From G964020105 sp964020105 (GTDB taxonomy: Bacteria; Pseudomonadota; Alphaproteobacteria; WRAU01; Hepatincolaceae), in contig OZ026535.1 in NCBI GenBank assembly GCA_964020105.1, positions 434,001-498,000 of the forward strand: a DNA stretch of 64,000 bases, in the 5' to 3' direction. Made by a program: the position numbers and the translations under genes. Shown here piece by piece: positions 1-8,242 of this stretch. The notes beneath the pieces were generated by a model that saw only the letters and a program-made list of their open reading frames with translations, was not told the origin of the DNA and ran no database searches. The stretch's first letter is position 1, and the number at the start of each line of letters is the position of its first letter.

Positions 1-39
1 TTCAATATCACGTAATTATGCTAAATGAGGAGTATGCGT

Positions 40-687
40 ATGAAATTTAAATTATTGGTATTAATTTTTTTTAGTTGTCTGTGTATGAAAGTTTACGCAG
101 ATGATAATGGGTTTCGTATTACTCCATCTGTTAGTGTTTTAGCTGGTTTTGTGGATGGAAAAAATATTAATAAAGGCGCAGCAAATGTGGATTTAACTTA
201 TCTTGTGGCCAATCGATTCGAGATGGGAGTAGGGGCAGGATATCATGACATACGACTTAATTCAAATGTCATAGAAAATTTTACTTTGCAAAATGGAACA
301 GTAGTTGTGGCTAATTTTGTTACGCAAAACGCACATAGTTTCCCTTACTATTTGGTTGCCAGGTATGGCTTTGATTTAAATGAGGACTCTTATATTGTTT
401 TTTCTGCTCTTTATGGGAGATATTATATCAATCATTCAGCAAGAAAAAATACAAACACTCAGTTGGCATATACTACCAATAATGATTTTTCTAATATGAG
501 TTTTTTTGCTACAGCAATTGGGTACGAAATATCAGGTGCAATTTTATCAGTTGAGTATAGAATTGCCATGTATGATCAAGTATTAAGTTATAGTGATAAT
601 AACAGTGCTTACAAAACTGATAAAGTACACTCGAAAAACTCGCATTATATCGGAGTAAACTTAGCCTATAGATTCGATCTGTTTTAG
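40..687 (+). CDS. small outer-membrane beta-barrel protein
   Basis: Probable outer-membrane beta-barrel protein of about 215 residues. It begins with a Sec signal peptide (basic MKFK, hydrophobic LLVLIFF core, cleavage near VYA-DD). It continues with alternating polar/hydrophobic strands rich in aromatic residues and Gly, and ends in the terminal phenylalanine typical of barrel assembly signals (YRFDLF). I chose the ATG at 40 because GAGGAG at 27-32 lies 7 bases upstream. Upstream in-frame ATGs at 25 and 34 would overlap or crowd that site. It converges with the lipoprotein gene that ends 5 bases later on the other strand. The OmpA/OmpW-like size fits an adhesin or porin-like surface protein, but I cannot assign a specific family. 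Confidence 0.7.
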   Translation: MKFKLLVLIFFSCLCMKVYADDNGFRITPSVSVLAGFVDGKNINKGAANVDLTYLVANRFEMGVGAGYHDIRLNSNVIENFTLQNGTVVVANFVTQNAHSFPYYLVARYGFDLNEDSYIVFSALYGRYYINHSARKNTNTQLAYTTNNDFSNMSFFATAIGYEISGAILSVEYRIAMYDQVLSYSDNNSAYKTDKVHSKNSHYIGVNLAYRFDLF

Positions 688-692
688 ATTGA

Positions 693-1226
693 TTATGGCA
701 CTATGCTTATTAAAAGTTGTTGATTTTTTGTTATTCCTAATAGTTCTCTTATGCCATTAAAAGGATCATTGTATATTTTGTATTGTACATTGTAGTAGCC
801 GTGACATTTAAAACCACTTTTAAGAAAATCTTTTTGATCATTGCATGGTAAACTCGATAAAGATTGTTTAATTATACCTAGAGTTTCATCATTAATAGGT
901 CTTTTATAATTATCTTCAGTATTATTAATTGTATCTTTGTCAATCAGTATGGTAATTATTACTCCATTAGCTTTTACAAATTGTGAAGATGCGTATATTT
1001 TCATAGAAATATCAGATCTTTCTTCTAAATTTAGGACAAGATAATCTTTATTATCTGTATTTTTCGTATATATTGTAAACCCATTTGATAGAGCCTTATC
1101 AATAATAGTAGACGTTTTGACATTAATAACAGCCTCCTTATTTACATTAATTTCAGGATTAAGGTGTGTGCAAGAAGTTATCATAACCAATAAAACTAAT
1201 GTAATTACTACTTTGATACGTAGCAT
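693..1226 (-). CDS. putative lipoprotein, unknown function
   Basis: Predicted lipoprotein of 177 residues. The N terminus from the ATG at 1226 is MLRIKVVITLVLLVMITSC, which is a lipoprotein signal with a lipobox ending in Cys19. The ATG is preferred over the in-frame TTG at 1241 because GGAGA (complement of 1235-1239) lies 8 bases before it, and because the lipobox spacing is then normal. The mature part is hydrophilic and rich in Lys, Asn and Ile, with two further cysteines (around LPCNDQ and FKCHGYY) that could form a disulfide in the periplasm. I do not recognise the family. Confidence 0.65.
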   Translation of the reverse strand: MLRIKVVITLVLLVMITSCTHLNPEINVNKEAVINVKTSTIIDKALSNGFTIYTKNTDNKDYLVLNLEERSDISMKIYASSQFVKANGVIITILIDKDTINNTEDNYKRPINDETLGIIKQSLSSLPCNDQKDFLKSGFKCHGYYNVQYKIYNDPFNGIRELLGITKNQQLLISIVP

Positions 1227-1333
1227 TTGAAGTATCTCCAATCTTAATAAACTAAGATGAATTATATATCAAATAATTTAAAAATCACAGAGCTAATATA
1301 GTGCATATTACAAAATATCAGTTAAAGATAGGC

Positions 1334-1401
1334 GTGAAACAGCTAAACTTTAGTGTGAAACAATAAACTTTAGCGTGAAACTCTGCTGGATTTTGTGAAA
1401 C
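1334..1401. repeat. four phased GTGAAAC repeats
   Basis: The heptamer GTGAAAC occurs four times, starting at 1334, 1355, 1375 and 1395, a period of 20-21 bases. The first three units share more flanking sequence (AAACTTTAG between units). Such helically phased repeats suit either an operator array for the gene at 1527 or the multi-repeat terminus of an IS21-like insertion sequence. No transposase gene is present nearby. The rest of the 300-base gap (1227-1526) holds only AT-rich DNA in which I see no gene. Confidence 0.55.
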
Positions 1402-1526
1402 CACTTTAGGTGTAATAATTAAAAAATTGTATTGATTTTTTTTGATTATCATAAGACAATCAAGAAGTTACTTTTAGTTTGTTGATTTAATTTTTTTATT
1501 ATTAAATGGTAAAGTGAGATTATGGT

Positions 1527-2018
1527 ATGGGGATTGTAGGGAAAAGTGTATTTGTAGGAATAATTGCATTGGGATTTTTGTTATTTGCTAGTTATACTAA
1601 AGTTATAAATATTAAAGAATTTATAGCGAATAACTTTTCTACAAAAACTGTTTCCGCAAATAGATATGTCAGTGCATGTATGAATTATGCCTTAAGTGCA
1701 GTAGCTACTCGTTATGAAGGCAAATTGATTATCTACGAGACAGATTTGAAAAATGTTACCATATCCTCGAAAAAACTTAAGATTAGGGATAGAATAGAAA
1801 TTTCAGATAAAACAATGCATACTAATGTTGTTGAAGTTAATGATTTAAGAGTAATGTACAGAAATGATACTTCTTATGTACTTAGTTGTTGGATAAATAA
1901 ATCCTTCCAAGGAGATCCATCAGATATAACATCTTATGACGTTTTAAGGTTATCATTAAAAAGTGTATTAAAAAATACTAAAGATCTTAGGGAAGCTATT
2001 CTAGAAGAAAACTATTGA
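1527..2018 (+). CDS. membrane-anchored protein, unknown function
   Basis: Protein of 163 residues that I do not recognise. Residues 6-23 form one hydrophobic segment (VFVGIIALGFLLFASY), probably an uncleaved signal anchor or a signal peptide. The rest is a soluble domain with two cysteines (SACMNYAL and VLSCWIN) likely to face the periplasm. The start ATG at 1527 has only a weak ribosome site (GTGAGA), and a second ATG at 1522 is out of frame. Its promoter region contains the phased GTGAAAC array. Codon use and AT content match the neighbours. Confidence 0.55.
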   Translation: MGIVGKSVFVGIIALGFLLFASYTKVINIKEFIANNFSTKTVSANRYVSACMNYALSAVATRYEGKLIIYETDLKNVTISSKKLKIRDRIEISDKTMHTNVVEVNDLRVMYRNDTSYVLSCWINKSFQGDPSDITSYDVLRLSLKSVLKNTKDLREAILEENY

Positions 2019-2172
2019 TAAAGTATATGCTAAACGTAAATTAAAGATGATAACTTATGTAAACAAGCTATAATCTTTAATTTTTGTTGTTTTTTATTGA
2101 ATTCTAATGTAGGATTCCTTATTACACAATACGGATTTTGTTCTATTTTATAGTAATATCGGAGACCATGCT

Positions 2173-3300
2173 TTGTATAGGTTATTATTTATATCTTTTT
2201 TAATTGTGCTTTCTATTGATAATTTGCACTCTATCGATAATCCTGATCTATTTTCTAATTCCCAATTATCTTATGTAAAGGATGAAGACAATGATGATAG
2301 AATATTATCAAATAATATTAAATCTTCATCTGAAAAAGAAGTTGATGTAAGAGGTAATTATATCAGACATTATGGTCATTATTCAGATCAGTCTGATGTT
2401 CTTGAAGATTCACAAAGTGTTATTAATTCTTCATATAAGCGAGATAAAAAAAATGTGGTTATTCAAGAACCACAGGAGCCCTATGATACTACTGAGGGCA
2501 CAAACAATAAGATATATAATGAGGATACATCCTATATTAAAAATGAGAAAAGTAATTTAGACGATAATGATGACCTAGCTTACATCAAAAATGAGACAAA
2601 TATTATAGAAGGTAATGATGTATTTTATGATGACAATGGAAGTGTGGTAGATATAGAAGACTCAGGAATACCAGTTAAAGGTATTCCAGTTAGATATATT
2701 CGCCAGAAAAATAATATTTTACAAAACGAAGATTACTATGATTATTTAAGTGAAGTAAGAGCTCCACCAGGAAGTGTTAGCATATCGGCTTACCAAAAAG
2801 GTTCTGAACCTTACTACTATCGTTCACGTCCTAAAAAAGAGGCTAATGCTAGATATAAAAAATTAAATAGCTCACAATTGGATACTGGTAGAGAGTATAT
2901 AAATCAGAGAAACACTGATAGATTTCAAGATACTTATAGGAATGTTCAAAAAATTAAATATCCTGATTTTTTAATTTTTGCAAACGATGTAATATGTCGT
3001 ACAGAAGAAGGCATAGATGATGGTATGATTTTTTATACACCGCATGGTACATATAAGTTGCGTGGAAATATAATTACTTCTCCTAATAATACTTATATTA
3101 TATCTGCCAATAAAGTGTGGTTAGACGGTATGGTGTACTATTTTGATGACCAAGGGGTTTATCTAGGGGATAAACAGTACAAATTTAAAGAAAATATATT
3201 GAGCAAAAATGGAATACAATACACTACTTCTGGCAGTATAGTTAGTACCATTAGTAAAAATAAGGTTAATAGACGTTGTATTGTTTCTAAGATAGGTTAG
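2173..3300 (+). CDS. secreted Asp/Ser/Tyr-rich protein, unknown
   Basis: Exported protein of 375 residues starting at a TTG codon. GGAGA at 2161-2165 sits at the right distance, and the start gives a clean signal peptide (MYRLLFISFLIVLSIDNLHS). Residues 20-265 look disordered: Asp, Asn, Ser and Tyr dominate, with short internal repeats such as YIKNEKSNLDDND / YIKNETNIIEGND. The last 110 residues (from about PDFLIFANDV) are more ordered and carry repeated Gly-Tyr strand-like units. Disordered head plus beta-rich tail suits a surface or effector protein, but there is no recognisable domain. Confidence 0.6.
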   Translation: MYRLLFISFLIVLSIDNLHSIDNPDLFSNSQLSYVKDEDNDDRILSNNIKSSSEKEVDVRGNYIRHYGHYSDQSDVLEDSQSVINSSYKRDKKNVVIQEPQEPYDTTEGTNNKIYNEDTSYIKNEKSNLDDNDDLAYIKNETNIIEGNDVFYDDNGSVVDIEDSGIPVKGIPVRYIRQKNNILQNEDYYDYLSEVRAPPGSVSISAYQKGSEPYYYRSRPKKEANARYKKLNSSQLDTGREYINQRNTDRFQDTYRNVQKIKYPDFLIFANDVICRTEEGIDDGMIFYTPHGTYKLRGNIITSPNNTYIISANKVWLDGMVYYFDDQGVYLGDKQYKFKENILSKNGIQYTTSGSIVSTISKNKVNRRCIVSKIG

Positions 3301-3406
3301 GATACTTGGGGGGTGGGTAAATGGTCTTTATTTTGATGGTTTCTTTTGTGCTTCCCTCTAAATATTCAAGGAGTAAGTTATCGAGCTAATTTGTGGTTAG
3401 ACTTAT

Positions 3407-4210
3407 TTAGATATGTATTTTGATATTTAACTTTATACTATCTGTATCCAAAGACCAATGACTAGTTAAGATAGAGCTTTGCTCCTCTAGAGGATTATCC
3501 TCTATTGTGTATTTGTGTAGTGCTGTATGTTCAATGATTAAAAATAAAGGATCCATTGCTACAAGGAATGTATATCCTAATATTTTTGAGCCAAGTAATT
3601 TGTTATTATTACTTTTTATGTTTTGAGATCCCATGTAAAATAACTCTCCTATAATAGATCCCACAATTGGAGTTATTATTAAATCTTGTTTAGATGGTAT
3701 TTCAGCAATGGATTCTATCCCATACTCCCAGAAAAATGTTGATATAAATGCTGATAATAAGAAAGATTGTGCTTTATTATAGCCGGCATTACGTCCTTGC
3801 ATATAATAAATGGCACCCCAATATGGGTGAGTAATCCAATTAAGATAAAAATCATCTTTGTCCCATACGGGACCGGATCGTACATTATTCCACCATTTAG
3901 AAAAAATATCGCTAGAATTGTCTGAATCCCAATTGGTTACAGAGGTAGGTAGAGAATATAAAATACCTATACCTGCTGCCATAAACGTAACACCTATACC
4001 TGTTGAGGTTAGGAGATAGTTGAAATTATTATGATTATGCAAGTAAGGATTAGTAGCAGAAAGCTTATTAGGGTTTAATTGATAAAGATCCTTATTATTA
4101 AAACTTTTTGCGGAGTAGTTTATTACGTTAATATCAGCTTGAAGAGGATTCTTAGGAGTATTAACAAGAATAAGAAATAAAAAATAGAATACGTATTTTA
4201 TGATATGCAA
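3407..4210 (-). CDS. DUF3943 family membrane-associated protein
   Basis: Protein of 267 residues with the DUF3943 signature: the run DFYLNWITHPYWGAIYYMQ, then R-N-A-G-Y, QSFLLSAFIST, WEYGIE, EIPSKQDLIITP and IVGSIIGELFY. The family's biochemical role is not established. It starts at a TTG at 4210, followed by a signal-like hydrophobic stretch (VFYFLFLILV) ending near LQA, so it is likely exported. Several further hydrophobic segments (about 68-88, 148-162, 180-192, 208-222) suggest an envelope location. It lies downstream of nagZ on the same strand but is separated from it by a strong hairpin, so it is probably transcribed separately. Confidence 0.75.
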   Translation of the reverse strand: MHIIKYVFYFLFLILVNTPKNPLQADINVINYSAKSFNNKDLYQLNPNKLSATNPYLHNHNNFNYLLTSTGIGVTFMAAGIGILYSLPTSVTNWDSDNSSDIFSKWWNNVRSGPVWDKDDFYLNWITHPYWGAIYYMQGRNAGYNKAQSFLLSAFISTFFWEYGIESIAEIPSKQDLIITPIVGSIIGELFYMGSQNIKSNNNKLLGSKILGYTFLVAMDPLFLIIEHTALHKYTIEDNPLEEQSSILTSHWSLDTDSIKLNIKIHI

Positions 4211-4240
4211 GTTACACCATGTTGCTAGATAGTTTTATTT

Positions 4241-4278
4241 ACAAAATATTGATTGTAACTATACAATCAATATTTTGT
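4241..4278 (-). terminator. 17-bp perfect hairpin downstream of nagZ
   Basis: Two 17-base arms (4241-4257 and 4262-4278) are perfectly complementary around a 4-base loop. The hairpin lies just past the nagZ stop codon on the minus strand. It is AT-rich, and no clean T-run follows it, so termination is inferred. It could instead protect an mRNA end or separate nagZ from the DUF3943 gene. Confidence 0.55.
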
Positions 4279-4294
4279 ATAAATAATTTATTAT

Positions 4295-5449
4295 TTATTT
4301 CTGTAATAATTTCTTTTTTGCTTCAATAATTCTTATAAAAGATTCATTAATTTTTTCGATCTTTATAGATGAGTTTTCGACATTTTTACGTATCATACTG
4401 ATAGCATCTTTAACAAAATTACTATTATATTGTCCTAGGTTATTACCGTATATAACTACATCGGTTCCGGCGTTTATGGATAGAACAAGAGCTTGTTCTA
4501 GTGTCCAATTATCTTCTATAGCTGACATTTTCATATCATCACTGAAGATTAAGCCTTTATAATTTAACTCTTCACGTAGTATTGTGTGTAAGAATTGCTT
4601 TGATAATGATGCTGGGTATTTAGGATCAATTTTTTTATTTATAACGTGAGCACTAAGTATGCCATCAGCCATATTTTCCTTGATTAATACCCTATAAGGA
4701 GTTAATTCTTTATCAACATAGGTATCTGTTATATCAACAAAACCAAGGTGAGAGTCTGTTTTTGAGCTACCATGACCTGGAAAATGTTTTAATGTAGTTA
4801 TAATTCCTAAAGCTCTATGAGCTTTCACAACTTCTTTTGCATGTTGAATGACAACTTTTTCATTTGAAGAGAAAGATCTTTCATATTTAGCAATTACAGG
4901 ATTGTTAAGATTAATATTAACATCTACAACTGGAGCAAAATTAATATTTATTCCATACTCATTTAATAGAGTAGCGGTTTTCAGTGCTTCATCATATGTT
5001 TCTGTTAGATTATTAGCATTACCCAATGTTCCTGCTGATATGCTTTCATGAAATCCATTTTTTGTGTTAAGACGTGCTACTTTTCCACCTTCCTGATCAA
5101 CAGCAATAAATAATTTTATATCGCTAATATTTTGCAGGTCGGTGACTAATTTTTTCAACTGTGCAGGGTTTTTAATATTAGCTTCTCTTTCTTTAGGTAA
5201 AGCCCTACTAAAAAGTATTATTCCGCCTATATTATACTTTTTAATATATTCAGTTACTTCTTTATTAACTTCATAACCACTAAAACCAACTAGGAGCATC
5301 TGTGCAATTTTATAATCAATAGGTAAGGTAGCAACATTTTTTATCAAATTATCATAATAATCAAGATTATTTTTATTACTAGCTTTATCAGGAATACAGG
5401 ATGATAAAAAGGAAAATAAAAAGATCAGACAACAAAATTTTTTAAACAT
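4295..5449 (-). CDS. nagZ: beta-N-acetylhexosaminidase, lipoprotein form
   Basis: Glycoside hydrolase family 3 enzyme that removes N-acetylglucosamine from peptidoglycan fragments during cell-wall recycling. The GH3 signature is clear: AVDQEGGKVARL (about 116-127), KHFPGHG at 221-227, the catalytic Asp-His pair in TDSHLGF (D232, H234) and the nucleophile in FSDDMKM (D304/D305). The ATG at 5449 gives MFKKFCCLIFLFSFLSSC, a lipoprotein signal with Cys18 as lipidation site. NagZ is normally cytosolic in enterobacteria, so a lipidated form would act in the periplasm. A GTG at 5461 is an alternative start. In many alphaproteobacteria nagZ sits near the argS/SPOR genes, which here are 50 kb away. 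Confidence 0.88.
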   Translation of the reverse strand: MFKKFCCLIFLFSFLSSCIPDKASNKNNLDYYDNLIKNVATLPIDYKIAQMLLVGFSGYEVNKEVTEYIKKYNIGGIILFSRALPKEREANIKNPAQLKKLVTDLQNISDIKLFIAVDQEGGKVARLNTKNGFHESISAGTLGNANNLTETYDEALKTATLLNEYGININFAPVVDVNINLNNPVIAKYERSFSSNEKVVIQHAKEVVKAHRALGIITTLKHFPGHGSSKTDSHLGFVDITDTYVDKELTPYRVLIKENMADGILSAHVINKKIDPKYPASLSKQFLHTILREELNYKGLIFSDDMKMSAIEDNWTLEQALVLSINAGTDVVIYGNNLGQYNSNFVKDAISMIRKNVENSSIKIEKINESFIRIIEAKKKLLQK

Positions 5450-5557
5450 GCTCACACTCAAAATTAAAATTGATTTTAATATCTCTAGATAGATGATCTA
5501 TTCTATCTTAATTAAATTAACTAAGCAACAAACAAAGTAGTAATTACACAATAAATA

Positions 5558-6229
5558 CTACTTATTGGTGCAGAGCATGATTTGTTCAGCTATTAGCCAA
5601 TCTATTTCTTCATCAATTTCGATAGCTGTATGTTCAGGCATTTCATAGATAGATATTTTTCCACTCAGGCGATTATTATGATTGATAATATTAGCAACTT
5701 TATTAATATAAAAAGCACCATTTTCCATGTAGAAGCCAGTAAAATCTTGTCTACGTGGTCTATTTTTATAGTCATAATTTATAGGGACACCAGAATTATT
5801 CCAAAAAAAACGCTTACTTATAACCGCACTTAATAACGAATCAGATTTTTCCATAATAAGCTTTCCCCACGCTTCATTGAAGTGCAACGATGTGGTAAAG
5901 GGCGAAGTTGCTTGTACAAGAAATAAAAAACTATCTTGTGGTAGATTCATTTTCTTTATAAATTCTAGCATAACCGACTCAGTAGAGGAGATATCAGTAG
6001 CATTTTTTTCTTCTCTGTCATATACGGATACTTTTGAAAAGTTAAAAGACAAGACAATATTTTTTATTTGTGCATAGTCAGTGGCTACGTATATTTCATC
6101 TACAAGTGATTCCTGGAGTGCTTTTAGATTCCAATATATTAAGGGTTTACCACAGAAATCTTTAATATTTTTCAGAGGAATAGATTTTGATCCACCCCTA
6201 GCTGGGATCAGTGCTATTTTTCTAGCCAC
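5558..6229 (-). CDS. neuA: CMP-nonulosonate (sialic acid) cytidylyltransferase
   Basis: Activates a nonulosonic acid with CTP to give the CMP-sugar donor. The first residues contain the canonical nucleotide loop IPARGGSKSIPLKNI, followed by GKPLIYW. Later come the ATD motif (VATDYAQ), VQATSPF and the ENGAFY segment typical of the family, and the length (223) is normal for a single-domain NeuA. It starts at GTG 6229, 5 bases after the neuB stop, so the two are co-transcribed. The substrate could be Neu5Ac, legionaminate, pseudaminate or Kdn; sequence reading cannot separate these. It is distinct from kdsB, which would use Kdo. Confidence 0.88.
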   Translation of the reverse strand: MARKIALIPARGGSKSIPLKNIKDFCGKPLIYWNLKALQESLVDEIYVATDYAQIKNIVLSFNFSKVSVYDREEKNATDISSTESVMLEFIKKMNLPQDSFLFLVQATSPFTTSLHFNEAWGKLIMEKSDSLLSAVISKRFFWNNSGVPINYDYKNRPRRQDFTGFYMENGAFYINKVANIINHNNRLSGKISIYEMPEHTAIEIDEEIDWLIAEQIMLCTNK

Positions 6230-6234
6230 GTTAG

Positions 6235-7122
6235 TTATTTTTTTCTGTATTTTAGTTTATCGCGTTGTACTTGTTCGATATCTAAAATTTCCGATTTTTT
6301 AAAATTAAGAGCTTTATATAGAGCATCTAAATCTCGACATAATTTTTGCAATCCAGACATTTCAAGGGAGGCCGCATGATCTGTACCTTTCCAAGTTCTA
6401 TCCTTTGTAAAGTGTCTTTCTATATAAAAAGCACCTAGAGTATAGGCAGCCATATCAACAGCTATACCTAAATGGTGACCAGAAAAACCTATATCTTTAA
6501 CTCTATCTTTATAGCGACTATATAAGTTATTAATTTCAAGTAAACAAATATCCTCAAAAGGTACTGGATACCCTGAAGTGCACGCGTATACTATTAATCT
6601 AGATTTTGCAACATCCGCTTCCTCAAAGAACGTAATAATTTCTTCTTGCTCTTTATTGTAGGTCATACCAAAGGATATATGGATATCTCCTTTATATTCG
6701 TCGCGTAATAATTTCATCATTTCAAAGTGAGAGTTACAAGGAGAGGGGACTTTTATAAAAGATGGATTCAGTTCTATGATTTCTTTAGCAGAAGTAACGT
6801 CCCAAACAGAAGTAGAGTATTCTATACCAATTTTTTCAGCATATATTTTTAATTCCCTATGCTGAGTAAGATTAAATTCTAAGAACTCTCTATGAGCACC
6901 ATAAGTGGAGCCATAGGAGTTTGCCTGATTAGGATGAGGAGCATTATATTGCTCCGGAGTTAATAATTCTTTATTACATCTCTTTTGAAATTTGGCAACA
7001 CTGGCGCCAGAATCCTTGGACATTTTTATTAATTCTTTTGCTATATTCATATTACCCATATGGTTACATCCTATTTCTGATATAACTACAGCTTTCTTGT
7101 ACTGATGATTAAAGCAAGACAT
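6235..7122 (-). CDS. neuB: nonulosonate (sialic acid) synthase without SAF domain
   Basis: Condenses phosphoenolpyruvate with a six-carbon sugar to make a nine-carbon acid. NeuB motifs are seen in order: EIGCNHMGNMNIAKELI, GASVAKFQK, EYSTSVWD, FIKVPSPCN, ACTSGYPVP, DIGFSGHHLGI and FYIERHFTKD, then GTDHAASL. The barrel domain is complete, but the protein stops at 295 residues. Typical NeuB proteins reach about 340-350 with a C-terminal antifreeze-like (SAF) domain, which is absent here. The ATG at 7122 has a strong GGAGG site 8 bases upstream. It is the second or third gene of the cassette. No UDP-GlcNAc epimerase (neuC) lies in the window, so the acceptor sugar must come from elsewhere. Confidence 0.88.
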   Translation of the reverse strand: MSCFNHQYKKAVVISEIGCNHMGNMNIAKELIKMSKDSGASVAKFQKRCNKELLTPEQYNAPHPNQANSYGSTYGAHREFLEFNLTQHRELKIYAEKIGIEYSTSVWDVTSAKEIIELNPSFIKVPSPCNSHFEMMKLLRDEYKGDIHISFGMTYNKEQEEIITFFEEADVAKSRLIVYACTSGYPVPFEDICLLEINNLYSRYKDRVKDIGFSGHHLGIAVDMAAYTLGAFYIERHFTKDRTWKGTDHAASLEMSGLQKLCRDLDALYKALNFKKSEILDIEQVQRDKLKYRKK

Positions 7123-7151
7123 TTAATATTCCTCCATGACTGTGCAATATA

Positions 7152-8234
7152 TTAAAAAATATCCTTCACAAATTTTATCATTTTTAAATAACTATTCAAA
7201 ATTATATTTTTTCTTTTAAATAAGTTATTACTTGCTAAGTCTGATATATCAAAAATCATTTTACGGGTTATGAACGCACTTAAATATGGATATATTGAAA
7301 ATATATCCATACGTTCTTTTAGCATCATATACGATGTTCGGGATTTCACACTAAATAAATATGGTAAAGTATATAAGGAAGTAGAATAAACTGAAAATAA
7401 TATTTTAATATTCAATTTACTTACAACAAGTTCAACAGGTAATGTTCCTATGGAATCAAAAATTATAAAATCTTTAGGATTAAAAAATTCCTTTAACAGA
7501 TCAGAATAGCAAATCTGAGCCTTAGGATGTTCTTTGAATATTATTTTATAGCCACTGCAAATTAAGAGATCTATATTTTTACGATACATAGCAACTAGCT
7601 TGGTAGTTTTTTTAGGATCATTTTGATGATAATATTGAGGTAAAACTAGAGCATAATTATTGTCAGGGTTGATTTCTGGCAGATTTAATATCATATTTTT
7701 GTTAACTATTGAGATATTTTCTAAAATTTTATCTCTAGAAATTGCGTGCAAATTATTGCCACAATATTTTTTCATAAAACTTTTCATATTTTCAGTATAA
7801 AAATTATAATAACTAGGATATTTTTTCACTAATTTTCTAACAGAAGAGCTTAATATTGGTTTTACGTAAGACATTAATCCTTCTTCATATAGTACAAAAT
7901 TTGCATTAATAAAAACCTTTTTTAAAGCCTTGTACATCTTCACTGTAGAAGAATTTATAGGTAGATATATTTCACTTATATTTTTTTCATGTAAATCATC
8001 CCGTATAGTTGTAAAATCCAAATTCCCCATAACTGTATAATTAATTAGATGATAGTTTTTTTTATATGGAATTAAAAGACTAGTAAAGCTAAGGATTTCA
8101 GAATATTTAGTTTTATCTAGTGTTTTAAAGTAACCTAAATAGTAGATATCATCATTTTTGTCTTGTCTATCATTAAGTACAGAAGACATTAACAAAGAAG
8201 AAAAAGCTCCATTTGAAACTACTAATTTAGACAT
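7152..8234 (-). CDS. putative bacterial sialyltransferase (polysialyltransferase-like)
   Basis: Likely transfers the sugar made by NeuB and NeuA onto a surface glycan. The 360-residue protein carries the three short motifs shared by several bacterial sialyltransferase families (GT38, GT52 and relatives). These are an acidic E-E-G in VLYEEGLMSYV, the H-P pair in IIFKEHPKAQI and a serine/threonine motif in FSVYSTSLYTLP. It also has the SIGTLPVE stretch between them. There is no signal peptide, as expected for a cytoplasmic enzyme. It lies 29 bases upstream of neuB and 8 bases downstream of the 546-residue gene. Assignment to sialyltransfer rests on motifs plus neighbours; linkage and acceptor are unknown. 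Confidence 0.72.
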   Translation of the reverse strand: MSKLVVSNGAFSSLLMSSVLNDRQDKNDDIYYLGYFKTLDKTKYSEILSFTSLLIPYKKNYHLINYTVMGNLDFTTIRDDLHEKNISEIYLPINSSTVKMYKALKKVFINANFVLYEEGLMSYVKPILSSSVRKLVKKYPSYYNFYTENMKSFMKKYCGNNLHAISRDKILENISIVNKNMILNLPEINPDNNYALVLPQYYHQNDPKKTTKLVAMYRKNIDLLICSGYKIIFKEHPKAQICYSDLLKEFFNPKDFIIFDSIGTLPVELVVSKLNIKILFSVYSTSLYTLPYLFSVKSRTSYMMLKERMDIFSIYPYLSAFITRKMIFDISDLASNNLFKRKNIILNSYLKMIKFVKDIF

Positions 8235-8242
8235 TTACTACT

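Noticed and set aside
3294..3318. similarity of this segment to 17951-17975
   Set aside because: About 20 shared bases (GGTTAGGATAC then G-rich), no extension on either side; treated as chance.
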